Of a stretch of 64,000 nt of DNA, positions 26,412 through 38,179 are shown in pieces. Both the position numbers and the translations under genes were made by a program. The first letter of the stretch is position 1. Each line of letters starts with the position of its first letter. The notes beneath the pieces are model-generated. The model saw only the letters and a list, made by a program, of their open reading frames with translations, ran no database searches and was not told where the DNA came from. Origin of the DNA: Varroa destructor (Eukaryota; Arthropoda; Arachnida; Mesostigmata; Varroidae); contig NW_019211458.1 in assembly GCF_002443255.2 (NCBI RefSeq), forward strand, positions 16,363,939 to 16,427,938. The letters are read 5' to 3'.

Positions 26412-26798
26412 CGTACAAGTGTATAAAAAGAAATTTTCTTTTTATGCACCTTTACATAGCTCACACATAAGCTGATTAGTGCTCATATCCATTACTACAA
26501 AATATTCGGTTTTATCTAGAGTATCAGTGATACCGAAGACTTCAAGACTAATTTTAGAATTTCCGCACCTCTAAATCTCTCTGGTATGACAAACTCCCTG
26601 TGTTCCCGTAGAGTGCAGCAAGTCCCTACTTCCAGCAACAGCTATGCAAACATTGCCGCTTACTGAAACGTATTGAACCACACAAGCAAACCTGTCTCTC
26701 CCTTTATCTGATTCAGTAGTCCAGTTGTACTGCGAATTTGCGACAGAACTCGACCCCTAAACCTCGATATAGGGACAAATACGCGTGTTCACGCTTAC

Positions 26799-26935
26799 CT
26801 AAATCAACAATGACGAATGAGCATGGTTCTCGTTGATCTCCAAGCTGATTCCTGGCCCAGCAAAGTAACGTACCAAAATCGCCACTATCTCGTGGCGTAA
26901 ACTCTGCTTCACTCGTAGTGCCATCCCATGTAAAC
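26799..26935 (-). CDS. side: Sidestep-like gene: exon for second half of Ig domain 5
   Basis: This exon enters in phase 2 after acceptor TATCTGTCAG and leaves in phase 1 at TTTAG before GTAAGCG, with 45 whole codons. It reads FTWDGTTSEAEFTPRDSGDF, then GTLLCWARNQLGDQREPCSF. The stretch from YGTL-CWA-N-(L/V)G to QREPC-F is nearly invariant in Sidestep proteins. It gives the second cysteine of Ig5 and the additional cysteine that pairs with the one at the start of the domain. The intron upstream is short (about 155 nt). In relatives a fibronectin III module follows; here the next exon I can recognise is the transmembrane exon. Confidence 0.93.
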
Positions 26936-27090
26936 CTGACAGATAGGAAAATGTACACAAGAAATTATACCGGGAGGTTTTGTAAGGTAGAGGCATTGCC
27001 TTTTAGCATAACCCTGAATTGATGTCTACTGTAATTTTCACAATGTTTTCTATAGAAATACAAATTGTTGCATTTTACGCTACCACTAAC

Positions 27091-27241
27091 CTGTCAACTC
27101 GTCCTTCGGTTGTTGTGCTATTAACCTTCCATCGAAAGGAAACCGATGAGGGATGTGAGGTGACCGAACACTTCACACGAATAGTCTCACCTACCCGGGC
27201 ATGATATACAATTCGCTGGTGAGGACGGCAAAGGGGAACAT
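27091..27241 (-). CDS. side: Sidestep-like gene: exon for first half of Ig domain 5
   Basis: This exon enters in phase 1 after acceptor CGAATTACAG and leaves in phase 2 at GACAG before GTTAGTGG, with 49 whole codons. The segment HVPLCRPHQRIVYHARVGE corresponds to the family's AP(V/L)C+PGQ...VYG opening of Ig5. VKCSVTSHPSSVSFRWKVN follows, with the first disulphide cysteine and the core tryptophan. The extra cysteine in PLCRP is typical of this domain. NST is a possible glycosylation site. The scaffold gap lies about 3 kb upstream in the same intron, so an additional exon there cannot be excluded. Confidence 0.88.
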
Positions 27242-29015
27242 CTGTAATTCGAAATCAAGCAAAGCAGCAAGCATATAGAAAATTTGTCAAATAGGGCTAT
27301 AGATGTATCTTTGTTAGCAACAATATGAGGTAGTATCTTGTTCTGCCGATATGCCTTAAAGATAATAAAATCCTGACATTAACTAGTAAACTTTATAATC
27401 GTTTTGTAATTCAAATGTTCATGTGACCTTAAAGCTGAGTAATACTAGGGTATTCCAGAAGTTAGAAAATATCTCTTCTAAAACTTGAACCAGAATCTAC
27501 TAGCTTCTGTCGACACCACATGTACTAAAATACCCTTGTTATTTTTTTTACCCGGGCCCCCTATTACGAAAAAAAAATAGTACATTAATGTATTTCATCA
27601 AAATTAAGCAGATGATTGTAGTAATAATGACACACTTTAATTCAACAATGTATAAAAATAATGAGTACTGTTTTTCATGAAGACGCACACACAAAGAAGG
27701 GAAACAGAATATGTAAGTATTTTCGAAGATCACAGCATACGTTTTGATTTAAATGCCCTTTTCATCAAAGTGGGTGTCTGAGGCCATTCTGCTTACTAAC
27801 GCGTTGACACAATGTACTAGCACGACTCCACCCAAACATCGTACACGCCCGATACGACAATTTTCATTGCAGTATCACTAAAGCGACCATTGTAAACTCC
27901 CTAGATTTCAATAAAATGAAAAACAGGTCGTTAAAAATAAATAATTTATTTTCCAGAATAAAGATCATACAGATAATCGCTACAAACATCAGATAACAAC
28001 TGGTCTAATTGATAGGATACACGGTGTTTAAGTAGTTTGTTGAAATGGAAATTACATCAATTGTGAAATATCAAAATACCATTTGGATATAGAACCTGGA
28101 ACCGAAGGGCTAGTTAAAACAAGGACGTCAACGACGATAGAACATTGAAAATCCGTGAAGTATTCGTCTCACGGTACTGTTTGTACTATAATAACATAAT
28201 TGCAACAGCTATGAAGGCACCGAGAAACGCATACGGCGTACAGGGCATGTTTCATAAGCGTAAACGTATCATACTCACTCTTATGTGGCTGAATAAAGGT
28301 ACCCGTACCGATATAGGTTCTACGGGCCGCTTGAATAATAGCAGATCACTATTCTAATTGCAGTGCCCCGTCCAGGTTTATCTACTGACCATTGTTACGC
28401 TGTTTTATTTCCCTTTACTGGTGCGGAACATGTCGACTACGCTTCACTTTTTTTTTATTCGCAGTTCAGTTATCCTTGTACCCCTCCACCTCTCTAGACA
28501 TTCGGCTCTCCTTTACACAACGATTCGCATCCATAATTTTCATGCATTTTCTCTCCTTCTGTCTACATTGGAGTTTGCCGAATATGTCGTAATGTATCTC
28601 ATAGGCGCCTAGATCCGTCCGGTCACCCTGCCGCTCCTCCGTCTTGGTTTCCATCTATTTCACATCTTATTTTTCTTCTTTTCCAGGGGACAGCTTCTTC
28701 ATTTTTCATATTTCACGGTCACTGCGTTTCCCTCTGTCGCTGCAGCAGCACCAGCTCCAGTGATCGAGCTGCCTGCAAAGATTCACAGGACAGGGTTTTT
28801 CTCTGGAAAGACCGTCAACTAGTCCTCGAGACTGCCGTCGACTCAACTCCTATCTCAGAAAAATCGGAGTCTGGCTTGCCGAGACCGTGCTCAGGGGATC
28901 GGATCCCAAGCGTCATCAGTCCATTCCTTCGACCAACTCAATCTGCGGGTGGCGCGCGAGCGGCACCGAATAGAAACGTTATGTTGAAACATTTGGGGGT
29001 TTTAAGGGGAAACGA

Positions 29016-29028
29016 CCCCCCCCCCCCC
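29016..29028. repeat. C13 homopolymer
   Basis: Thirteen cytosines inside the Ig4-Ig5 intron. The length is likely to be imprecise in any assembly. Confidence 0.9.
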
Positions 29029-30228
29029 ACCTTGTCACCCATGGCTTTTTCTCGGGCGGCTGCCTTGGCCAAGACTCGCTCAGGCTCTGTCTACTTCGAC
29101 TATTTGGCGATATATTGACAGAACCAGCAAAGAGCTCCAGCAGAAAACGAGGCAAGAACAGCTGAAGGCGCAAATGTGAAAGAGAAATATGGAAAACGAT
29201 TGCCTTGGCCTATCTCGTCCTCAACGCCTTGAAGTTTTCGGTTTGCGCCGCACACGATTACTGTGGAAAAAGAGGACCACGATGTCCAAAAAAAGAGGAG
29301 AAGCACGAAAATGTTCAAAGGCGTTATCGTTCTCACCGATACCGGCGTTGCTTTTTCGGTAGCCCCACCGTCGCCACAGCTTACAAGGAATAGCGCAGGG
29401 AACAAGACTTAGACGAGACTCACTGAACTTGACCCAAGCGGAAATCATAGAGAGATAGGGCCTAGGGGTAGAGCATGGAGGAAAGCACTTCTCGGGAAAT
29501 ATCAGAAAGACTTCGGTGACCCCTCCAACCATGTGCAGAATAATGAACGGCGAGACCATCTGATTCAACAGTTGTCCTTGCGCTTTTGCGGGCGCAAACG
29601 ACTAAAGGTTCTGTTGAAAGAAAGATAAAGAGGCAGCAGGTCGCTGACGAGGGAAGCAGAAAGGCTTGTCAAAGAAGGAGGAAAACGCACCTTTGAGGAA
29701 GCGCAGAACAAAGCGGAAATAGGCGTAAATGTACACACAACTGGTCTAATATAAGCTTAAGAGGCTTCATATAATTTTTGTCCTGAGTCGTAAATGAGTC
29801 ATCCACGAAGTGGAAGGCAACCTCATATAGTTACCATCAAAATGCATTTACGCTTACAGCACTAATCATGACAATTTAATATTAAAGCGCCATTAAATAC
29901 ATTTAGGAATATCGCTGATGATGCGACACGCGAGGAATTTCGTTTCGGATCTTATTATTAGGTCGAACGACTTAGACGCTGCTTTTTATCTATATATATT
30001 CCTCATCTCTGACACATTTGCATATGTGTGTATATATATATTATCTAGCGAATGACTGTCTACTCAGTATGAGCCAATAGCCATTTGATCGGATCAAATA
30101 TGCGGTCAGTATTGGTTATGTAACGTACTAAAATCAACTCTGAGAAGAGAAGCGGCAATCCGGCGAGCGAATGTGGCCGGTTCACTAATTGGTGTCAAGA
30201 TAGCTCTAATCGTGCATGTATTTCACCT

Positions 30229-30328
30229 NNNNNNNNNNNNNNNNNNNNNNNNNNNNNNNNNNNNNNNNNNNNNNNNNNNNNNNNNNNNNNNNNNNNNNNN
30301 NNNNNNNNNNNNNNNNNNNNNNNNNNNN
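30229..30328. other. Scaffold gap (100 N)
   Basis: There are exactly 100 undetermined bases, the usual placeholder for a gap of unknown size. It falls in the intron between the Ig4 and Ig5 exons, so it does not break any exon that I recognise. Confidence 0.99.
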
Positions 30329-31290
30329 TCACGTCTGCAAAGCGTATGGCGTCTTAAGCTTTCATAAAAAAAGTTTACCGGAATAAAGAAAATGCATATG
30401 TACCGCACCTGACTCAAACTGTGCAGAAGTCCACGCTTTTTGGCTGTCCTGCATGTTTACACAGTCGCTTTGATACGAGAACACGTATTTAGTTATCTTT
30501 ATTCTGTGATACGGCTGTTCTTATACAAATGCACTGTACAGTGAACAAAGGATCGCGTACGGCCATATGTAATGCCGGAAGCCTATTCTGAAGCTTGCAA
30601 GCACTACATTTTGGCAGTAAGCTCCATAAATTAGAGAAAAAAAAATCGTTATTTTTGGGCCGCCTTCGTGATTATCAATCACAATATAATTAAGGTCCCT
30701 CTAGCGGCCGCCACTGTAATACAGGGTCAAAGGATAAAAATATTGAATCCGATCTGGACAATTGTGCAGCTTCATGATTGCTAAGGAACTGCACCGGAAT
30801 AAAATCTTAAAAAAAAACCCTTGATATTTTCTTTTAGGAGTTGCTATCTTCCCGAGGCTGCCTAAAAACTATTACACGATGAAAGAAAAAGTGGACCGTG
30901 CTCTACAAGTCATTAGAAAAGTTCCGACATATGGAAATATCGAACTCACAAGAACCTTTGTTAACCATCTTTTTTATGCGTGGAAACTTTATCAATTTAT
31001 TTACTTGCTGTCAAGCCCAGCGGAAAAAACAATTCGACAATGATCGAATATCTCTACCTAATATTTTGATCTGAACACTTATTTTTCTTATATGAATAAC
31101 TCAGTTTGCTTTATTTGTCCTCGTAAATACGGCTAGAAGGAAGTAGATATCAGTAAATAAAAAAAAACCTCATTTAGTAGTTTGCGACGGATGAAGTCAC
31201 TGGTCTAATTAAAAGTCGAAGGTGTTGAGTCTTATCAAGGCGAATATTTGCATTACGTAAGAGATGTGAATTTTGGTCTTGAGCACTTAC

Positions 31291-31581
31291 GCTTTATCCG
31301 TAGAAAGAGCGCAGGCGACACGCCGGACCCTTGGCCATTCGCAGCTTCACACGTATAGTTACCGGCATGTCCATGGCTGACGTTGCGTATGTGAAGACGA
31401 TTTCGACGTGCGCTCACACCAGAACCTAATGTGGCCGAAAGTTTGTGCTCATTGTGTTTCCAGATGAGCGGGCCAAACGGTGCTGGGTTAGCGTCGACAA
31501 GGCACAATATTGAGATATCACTGCCCTCCGTTATTGACCCTTGGCCCGGTGCATCAAGTTGAACGCGTACCACGGGACGGT
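31291..31581 (-). CDS. side: Sidestep-like gene: exon encoding Ig domain 4
   Basis: This is the largest exon (291 nt, 96 whole codons, phase 1-1) and holds an entire Ig domain. The acceptor is CTTTCCACAG and the donor AAGC before GTAAGTGC. It opens RPVVRVQLDAPG. It then shows GSDISILC (first cysteine), FGPLIWKHNEHKL (core tryptophan) and HGHAGNYTCEAANGQGSG (second cysteine with an AGNYTC motif). This pattern is shared with Ig4 of Drosophila Sidestep proteins. NVS and NYT are possible glycosylation sites. The intron that follows, about 4.0 kb, contains the 100-N assembly gap. Confidence 0.93.
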
Positions 31582-33873
31582 CTGTGGAAAGAAGATACGA
31601 ACCGTACGCTAACGCTATGGACCGAGCAACCCAGTTTCACGTGTTTTAATGATTTTTGATATGGTAGTTTGAGGGGTAGAGAGCAGAAGCTGGCTCTGTA
31701 GTTAAAGTAGAATTGGGGCAAGGAAAACGATATCCAGTACCAACTTTGTTCCTAACCAAACGAAATCTACCCTTGTTCTAAGCGTTGATAAATTTGCGTC
31801 CTGGTCATAAATCTATCTTGCCTATGTCTGTCTTTATATGTTCAGTTATAATAGACAAGTCTAGTACAAGCATTAAAACTGCTAGGCAAGGTATGAATCA
31901 TAGGAACTCATCTAGGATGCTCCGCTCTCAAAAAGGGATCTATATGAATCGATTTAGATCGTCTCCTGAAAGCGATATGCTGTAGTAGCGCCTATTCAAT
32001 TTATACAAATAGATCCGCTCATCTTGTACTCGTCGACTAATAACATATGCACACACGATTACACTAATGTACATATATACATACATTTGGTATACACACT
32101 TCGTCTAGTAAGATAGGCTGACTTAAATAGAACCATTTCTGCCAACGTCCGTCACCTTTCCCTAACACGACTAGTTGTTCTATAGACCTTTTCTGACTGA
32201 TTGCTCTCTTTTCGTAGATGAAGCGTCCAGCACATCCGTCTAACGTCTCGTTATCCTTTCAGTAATACAAAATACGCTCGTGCTTACATGTGATGCTTAC
32301 AAAAAAGCACATACGCTTAAGTTATCTCTGACACATATATGCAACGTTGTTCTTTAAAAAAAAAAGAGGGCTGGCGCTGATTTTGTCTTGCGCGAGTCTC
32401 CACAAAGTAACTTCCCATCCAAACACTTGCTTGGCCGTCGCTTCTGCCGCCACTGTTACTACTGTCGTTGCAGAAAGACAAAAAAGCAGTTCCGCTGGAG
32501 CTAAAATACATTCCAGACAACGAGCGTCATCGTGCCCCCCCCCCCCCCCTCACCCTAATCGATTTCATGCTCATTCCGTCTTAGCGGCTAGTCACGCTCA
32601 GACACTTCTTCGTTAACATAGCCACTACAATACAAAGGAAAAGGCAAAAAGGACGCTGCGTCTCACTTTATTGGAGCGTGGAAGCAGTCCGCCGGCGCCA
32701 GCGCCGTAACTCGCCCACTGCCTAGCTAGCCCAATGTGCCGAGTTCCGAGCAAACAGAACGACCCTCATGGAGATGGAGGAAAAGGAGAACTAAAATAAG
32801 CTCATCCATTTTCAAGTAAAGCACCTCGTCTTCGTGGCTGCTTTTCCATCCATGAAGTGAGTGCGTGGTTGAAACAACCTCGACTTACAGGGTCGTATGT
32901 TGTACGGAGAAAATAATTGGCAGAAAAAAGAAGCATGAATCGCCCTGAACAAGATCTAAGAATAGGGATTTAACTAAACTTGAGAAAAGCCAAAACGGAT
33001 CAGGTCGAGCCGTTTACCAGCCTCAAGTTGATTATGTCCTGTTTTCACAGGTGCATCGAAATGGCCATATATTATAGGACAAATTTGCTACTTTCGTTGT
33101 TTTTTTCCGATTTCGAATTTCGAGAAGCCAGCCGAACGTTGAGCTTCTATCCATTCGAATATGTTGCTAGAGCCCAGAAAATAGGCAAGTAAAATGCTTC
33201 TTGGAGTAGATAAATCTTATGGAATTGAACAGGTTATTTCCAGCTGTAGATCGACGGGGCGGGTTGAAGCCAAATCTGCGGACGGTACCGTTGATCCCGT
33301 TGTTTTCGAGTCAAACAAAGTGTGTCTTGCATCAGCCTCTCCAAAAGAAAAATCCCAAAGAAGTTTCTTAGCTAGTTTCGGATAAAGCGAGACACTGCTG
33401 ATCTTTCCTGCCTTCCCTGATAATAGTAAGATTTGACTATTGGTTGCATTATTGTTGATTCGCTCATTTTATCTCTAGGGGAAGCAACAATTACTGTCAG
33501 CGTCCAGGGCTAAGGGGAACAATCATTTCAACGTAAGCGCATTGAAATACTTAATATTATCTAGTCTCGGATATTCTAGAGCTTGATACTCTAGATGTTC
33601 TAGAGCCCGCGCTTCTATTATTCGCTTATTTCTGTTATTACAGGCGTACTTACACGGAACAGTTAGCAAAGTTCGCTCGAAAGCTTTCGCCGTTAGTATC
33701 GTTTCTCATAGGTAAGGTCAGCATGCACGCAGATTTTTTTCCGAAAAACTCTGAACTTGGTTAAGGAGTGCTCTGATAGTCTACTTGACATGCACAATAG
33801 TGCTAAGAACGCTCCTAGTCATTAAGTTATGGAAGCAGTTAGTGACTGAATTGCGTTAAGTTAGATAACTTAC
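31582..33873 (-). other. Intron 6 of the Sidestep-like gene
   Basis: This 2.3-kb phase 1 intron lies between Ig3 and Ig4. It holds a 15-nt C homopolymer at 32535-32549 and a cluster of TCTAGAG/CTCTAGA motifs at 33574-33606. No coding signal was recognised. Confidence 0.7.
32535..32549. repeat. C15 homopolymer
   Basis: Fifteen cytosines inside the Ig3-Ig4 intron. Confidence 0.9.
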
Positions 33874-34011
33874 AGTGCACATTTAGGTCCCATTGGTCTT
33901 CTCGTACCCCAAGCACAGACATGCGAGGGTTCTCTGCACGACATACCAAGCTCTGTCCATTGTCTTCTGCTCGAGGCTGAAATCGGACCACGGAAGTCGT
34001 CAAATTTCCAT
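33874..34011 (-). CDS. side: Sidestep-like gene: exon for second half of Ig domain 3
   Basis: This exon has 45 whole codons, phase 1-1, with acceptor ATTTTTCAG and donor CACT before GTAAGT. Reading DGNLTTSVVRFQPRAEDNG and then SLVCRAENPRM, it is one of the clearest Sidestep signatures in the window: the DGN(V/L)TTS opening and the CRAENP segment are both highly conserved in the family. It supplies the D-G strands and the second cysteine of Ig3. It ends WDLNVHY, where the final Tyr is split with the next exon. NLT is a possible glycosylation site. Confidence 0.9.
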
Positions 34012-34286
34012 CTGAAAAATAATATAAACGGTTTTGATCGGATGCCTTAGAATAACCCCATATGTCGCGTTTGCTGCGCTCGATCTTCGAAGTGATCCTC
34101 GTCAGCAGGATTTTTGAACGTTTCAGAGCTATTTTGTTAAACTTTTAAGCGTACATTTCAACTGCTGACAGCGTCCTCTAGAGCGATTATGACTGTAGTA
34201 CACAGGCAACTCCTGTAGATTAGCAAGCGGGTCGTGGTTATATGACAAGCAAAGGTTAGCCGTCCTAGTCGAGTGGTGCAACTTAC

Positions 34287-34448
34287 CCATACTCGTGTGC
34301 TCAAAGTCCTGCTCAAGATTAATGCCATTCTTCCACCAAGACACCTTAGCAGGCGGGACACTACCCCACACTTCACATATAATTTCGGCATGGTAGCCAC
34401 TACTTAGCGCGGCATCACTTCGACGAATTTGGACAAGGAGCGGTGATA
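34287..34448 (-). CDS. side: Sidestep-like gene: exon for first half of Ig domain 3
   Basis: This exon has 53 whole codons, phase 1-1, with acceptor TTCTATTGTCAG and donor ATGG before GTAAGTTG. The translation SPLLVQIRR leads into YHAEIICEVWGSVPPAKVSWW, with the B-strand cysteine and the double tryptophan (WW) that marks Ig3 of the family. It is followed by KNGINLEQ. The intron upstream is only about 170 nt. The open frame continues past the donor for some 50 codons, but that stretch has no Ig features. Confidence 0.88.
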
Positions 34449-34619
34449 CTGACAATAGAAGAATATAGATTTCATCAATAATTCTATCACGAAACTCATC
34501 CTATCATTATAAGCCAAGATTGGGCCTTAGCTTCCTCCTTGTCTATTAGCTATTCCATTGCGAACTTATTGCGAAACTATCTACTGTTAAGAACTTAGTA
34601 GATAATGATAAATACTTAC

Positions 34620-34826
34620 GATTGAGCTCAAGCCGCAACTGGGTCGTGTGGTAAGTGATCTCGTCATTGGCAGATTCACAGATGAACTCAGCGAGGTGAT
34701 GCTCGCGCTGAAGTGGATGTAAAGTGAGGATCGAAGCGGTTGTGTCACCAATACGAGACGTACGAACGTTGCCCTCGATTTCGCCGGTGCCTCCTCGCTT
34801 CCATGTTACACTGGGAGCTGGTTTGC
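34620..34826 (-). CDS. side: Sidestep-like gene: exon for remainder of Ig domain 2
   Basis: This exon has 68 whole codons, is phase 1-1, and has acceptor GGATCTAATAG and donor AATC before GTAAGTATT. It starts GKPAPSVTWKRGG, giving the core tryptophan of Ig2. It ends through EFICESANDEIT, which holds the second cysteine, and TTQLRLELN, the G strand. As in other Sidestep Ig2 domains, the residues before the second cysteine (HHLAEFIC) do not follow the usual DxGxYxC motif. The open frame runs on upstream and downstream of these boundaries, but that extension is intronic. Confidence 0.87.
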
Positions 34827-37220
34827 CTATTAGATCCAAACCACATATATTCAAGTACATTTTAAATAAAACAAACAGATCCCAACTCAGATCTGCATAC
34901 ACTGTTTCGTCATTCATTAGTAGCACTATAGTGGATCACGTTCCTATACGACTGAAACTCTATCATACGGATATACTACTGCTATGACTTTTATATACGA
35001 TGGGCCACATGTCATTAAATTGTCTGTCGCATTCTCCACGATATCCATATACCGTGTGTGTAATAGGACTGAACATGTGGGTGATACCACACACACTTTT
35101 CGACCATCCAACGCACTACGAATTGTACTAACTCTTTTATATTTTGCAGTAATGAAAAGTACAATGAAAAGTAGAAAAGCATTTTTCAGAGCAGTGATAT
35201 AATAGGGACAAAGAACGCTCTCCTTCATCTTCTTGATTGGCAATCAGCTACGTTCACTGATAGTTGTTTAGTCTTTCAGATCTCCACTAAAAGACGGGGA
35301 ACGAAAGCAGCAATTTTGTAGAAATTTGTCAGGGATTGGCAATCCTCAAAGCAGTCAGGCACACCCAGACACACACAGATGCACACGTGGCAGATCATGG
35401 AATAATCGTTCTACTCTACATTTCTTCACGCTTCAGCTACCACTGCGAGAAAAGGAGGCAAGGAATCGCCAAACCTGCTGTTGCCGCTCCGGCTGCTGTT
35501 ACGGCTTCTGTAACGGACGTTATCTGGTCTCGCTTAAAGCTCCATACCAGCTGTGGGGGTGATCTGCTATACTCTATCGATCCTTTTTTTCCTATACATA
35601 TATATACACACACAAATGCCTGAATACTAGATATACCAGCTAGAAATGAGGATGCATGTTCGGCGACAACGAACTAGCATTGACTAACTTGGCTTAGCAA
35701 GCAGCAGGTATACGGGTTTGGGAAACCTAGATGCCATCAGCAAGCGGCAGCTGGCATTCAGTCTGTCCCGTTGCTGATGTGTGCTATTGCTATATTCGGG
35801 CGGCAAATACCAGCGCTGGCAGCCTAACCTATGCGGTTGTACTTATACCCATATGTTCTTTTACTGATGTGTCTGTAGAGGCATAAGGGGCATAAGGTTC
35901 TATGCATGTATAGCAGACTACAATCTACTCGAATATTCACTATGCGGTCCGATTCGGAGTCGACTGGCTTACCATTCACAGTTATATTGCCAAGGGAAAG
36001 CTTGTCGCGGATCCTGGAGGAGAAGGCAATTAGACCATTATAACAAGAGCAATATCTAATACGGTATCGTCAGAGTTTCAGCTGCGCATACACTTAGATA
36101 TGACCGTGTCGCTGGAATTGGGTAATGCGGTCATGACGACACCCGCTTCGCGAAATATCTACATGACGCAGAATATTAAGCAACGCAAACACTCCAATCT
36201 TGATACTCGCGTACGCGGAGTACGCGCAATTTAGGGGGAAAAAAGTTAAAAAAATCGCGAGAAAATTATGTCTTCCAGAAAACGTGAGGGATAAGAAAAT
36301 ATAAGATGTGACAGAGAATCGCTATCCGCTTATGATTCCATAAGCTGAGGCAGCCTAGAACGCTTGCTGCTAGAGTCTTGGGCGCTTTTCGGGATAGTCT
36401 GAAGATTTTAGCTACATTCGACAGTTTTTAGAAGATTTGGTACTGAAGCATCCGCCGAGCGCTATGTGCCACTAGAAGTGCAAATAATTTATGCAAGATC
36501 CAAACCACGTTAAAGATTCGGGTAGAGTTTGGGGACCTCTTTGTCTTATACTAAACCGCGTTTCCGACATCGTCACAGTCGACCCTTCTTGCTGTTTCTT
36601 ACAGACCCGTTTTTTCTTGTTCAGAAGAATCATGCTGCCGAAATTCGCCAAATCTCGGCTCGTGATTATTCTTAATTCCATCATTGACTCCGAGAATAAT
36701 CAAGTTGAGCGATACTGATAATGGGCACATTTGTTCTTCTTTACGCCGTCGACATGCTCGTACAAACGTCATTCACTACTGGGCTTCTATATAAGTCTCA
36801 GCGCGTAAAGGACAAAGGAACATTGGGATCTCATAAGGGGCTTGTTTTAACAGTCGTCGTGTGCTAAGGACGGATCAACTCAAGTAGCCAAAACAAGTGG
36901 TTGTGGGAGAATCTGAATGGAAGTAACTGCCCAGAAAAAGGCGGAGATTACAGTAGATGAAGAGCTTATAGGTGCCTGCACTTTTGACCTTATCTAACGA
37001 ATAAAATGAGGCCGCAGAGTCGGCGGAGAGCTTCTACTGGCCTAATACGTTTGGTAAGAGTACATCTTTTATGATGAACTAGTTACACCGTTACAGAACA
37101 ACATAGGGAATATTAAGTGCATAGATCTATAATTTTAGCAGCATCTTGAAATATGTAACTCATCAAGAATTATTATTGTATTAAACCTTATTTTTAAACG
37201 TGTCCACTGAATTCCCTTAC
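34827..37220 (-). other. Intron 3 of the Sidestep-like gene
   Basis: This is a 2.4-kb phase 1 intron splitting Ig2. It contains a CA-rich stretch near 35350, a GC-rich patch at about 35480-35530 and a short inverted repeat GCGTAC...GTACGC near 36210. Small open frames occur on both strands, none with a recognisable domain. Confidence 0.7.
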
Positions 37221-37331
37221 CTCCTTTGACTTTACAGACGAGGACAAGCTTGGACGTTTCATTCAGGGGTCCAAGGCTTGTCTGAACTTCCTCCCCAGTT
37301 TCCGTGTAAATGTGTGGAGGTAACGGGGGTA
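37221..37331 (-). CDS. side: Sidestep-like gene: exon for start of Ig domain 2
   Basis: This is a 111-nt phase 1-1 exon with acceptor CTTGCAG and donor GGAG before GTAAGG. It begins with the PPLPPHIY linker and includes GPLNETSKLVLVCKVKGG, which carries the B-strand cysteine of Ig2 and one NET glycosylation site. The exon is too short to score well on its own. It is identified by its position, matching phases and the family pattern in which Ig2 is split just after the first cysteine at a Gly codon. The following intron is long, about 2.4 kb. Confidence 0.84.
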
Positions 37332-37669
37332 CTGCAAGTTATAGTTTTATTTTTATTTTGCTATAAGTTTGTTTCGGTCGTCGTATCACTCAGTGTCACA
37401 ATTACGATAAAACTACTTGTTACTTATGCTGAAAGTAATTAATGGCTTAGTTATTTTATCTGACAGAGTTACCAGATAGAAATGTGTTTTTTTTTTTGGA
37501 AACCGGACACTTATTTGTTAGCGCTGTATCTTTTTTTGAACAGAAATGGCGTCCACCAAAAATCAGAACTGTATCATTAATTAATAGCGGAATCCTATTT
37601 TGGTGTCATTAACATAACGTGCGTTAAGCACTATTGCCTCATGTCTGATTGTTTCAGTTTGCTACCTAC

Positions 37670-37844
37670 CGACAACTTGTAGCTGGACGGTTCCATTTCG
37701 TATACTGCCATCTTTGAAGTGCACCTGGCAGATGTACGCACCCGCATCCGAGTGTTCTAGTCGAATTAGCTTTAACGAGTACGGATATGATAATAAGCTG
37801 AAGTAGGCTCGAGATGTCCACTTCTCTGATGCCCAACGCAGAAC
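37670..37844 (-). CDS. side: Sidestep-like gene: exon for second half of Ig domain 1
   Basis: The acceptor is TTGTCACATAG and the exon enters in phase 0. The donor is GTAGGTAG, leaving in phase 1 after GTC G. The translation starts VLRWASEKW and runs through a typical Sidestep RAYF segment to LIRLEHSDAGAYICQVHF. This supplies the E-F strands and the second Ig1 cysteine in the DxGxYxC motif. NGT is a possible glycosylation site. An alternative donor lies four bases downstream (GT at 37665-37664), but it would leave in phase 2 and break the frame with the next exon, so the first is preferred. The last codons, read across the junction, give a V-V-P-P linker to Ig2, as in relatives. Confidence 0.86.
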
Positions 37845-38179
37845 CTATGTGACAAGCAAGCAGAAGTGAACGGAAGGACAAAGTTGACCGACTGCTATTG
37901 TACACATAATGCTGCTACACATAAATATAGAGATCTGTCTCGGTATAATAAACTTCGTAGAAGCGTTTGACACCAACCTGAAGACAGCGCCAAATTTAAA
38001 CATAAGCAAGCTGATATAATTACGATAACCTTTGATTTACAACGATTTCACCTAAGTTTATTGATTTTCTAAACAGGTCTGCGTCTCAAATGTCTTTTCA
38101 ACGACATCGGTCGTCGTTTCATCGACTGGAAAAACGCGTTTTTCTACAAATGCATCCTAAAATACCATAGATGTTTTAC
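37671..38179 (-). other. Check of intron 1 (38179-37845)
   Basis: Intron 1 separates the two halves of Ig1. It is 335 nt from GTAAAA to CACATAG and falls in phase 0 between SNQ and VLRW. The span listed also includes the downstream Ig1 exon. No other exon or repeat is visible inside the intron. Confidence 0.7.

Larger units (their letters stand above)
23930..26798 (-). other. Intron between Ig5 and the transmembrane exon
   Basis: This 2.9-kb interval is where a fibronectin III module would be expected. I read the minus strand here for the family's NCT / C-x-GFDGGL-type motifs and for donor-acceptor pairs and found no convincing exon. It holds a (CGTTA)n tract (25468-25494), a tRNA-like segment near 24750-24820 and a (TA)n tract at 26394-26411. 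Confidence 0.6.
27242..31290 (-). other. Intron 7 of the Sidestep-like gene, containing the assembly gap
   Basis: This intron is about 4.0 kb as assembled and lies between Ig4 and Ig5. Its true length is unknown because it includes the 100-N gap. It carries a 13-nt C homopolymer at 29016-29028 and a GC-richer segment at about 28720-29700 with overlapping open frames on both strands but no recognisable domain. Confidence 0.65.

Noticed and set aside
30695..30716. GCGGCCGCCACTGT, resembling part of a cloning-vector polylinker
   Set aside because: The match is only about 14 nt, flanking bases do not fit a vector and the surroundings look genomic. It is not enough to call contamination.
37666..37670. 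Alternative donor four bases downstream of the Ig1 exon end
   Set aside because: It would leave in phase 2 and break the frame with the following phase 1 exon.
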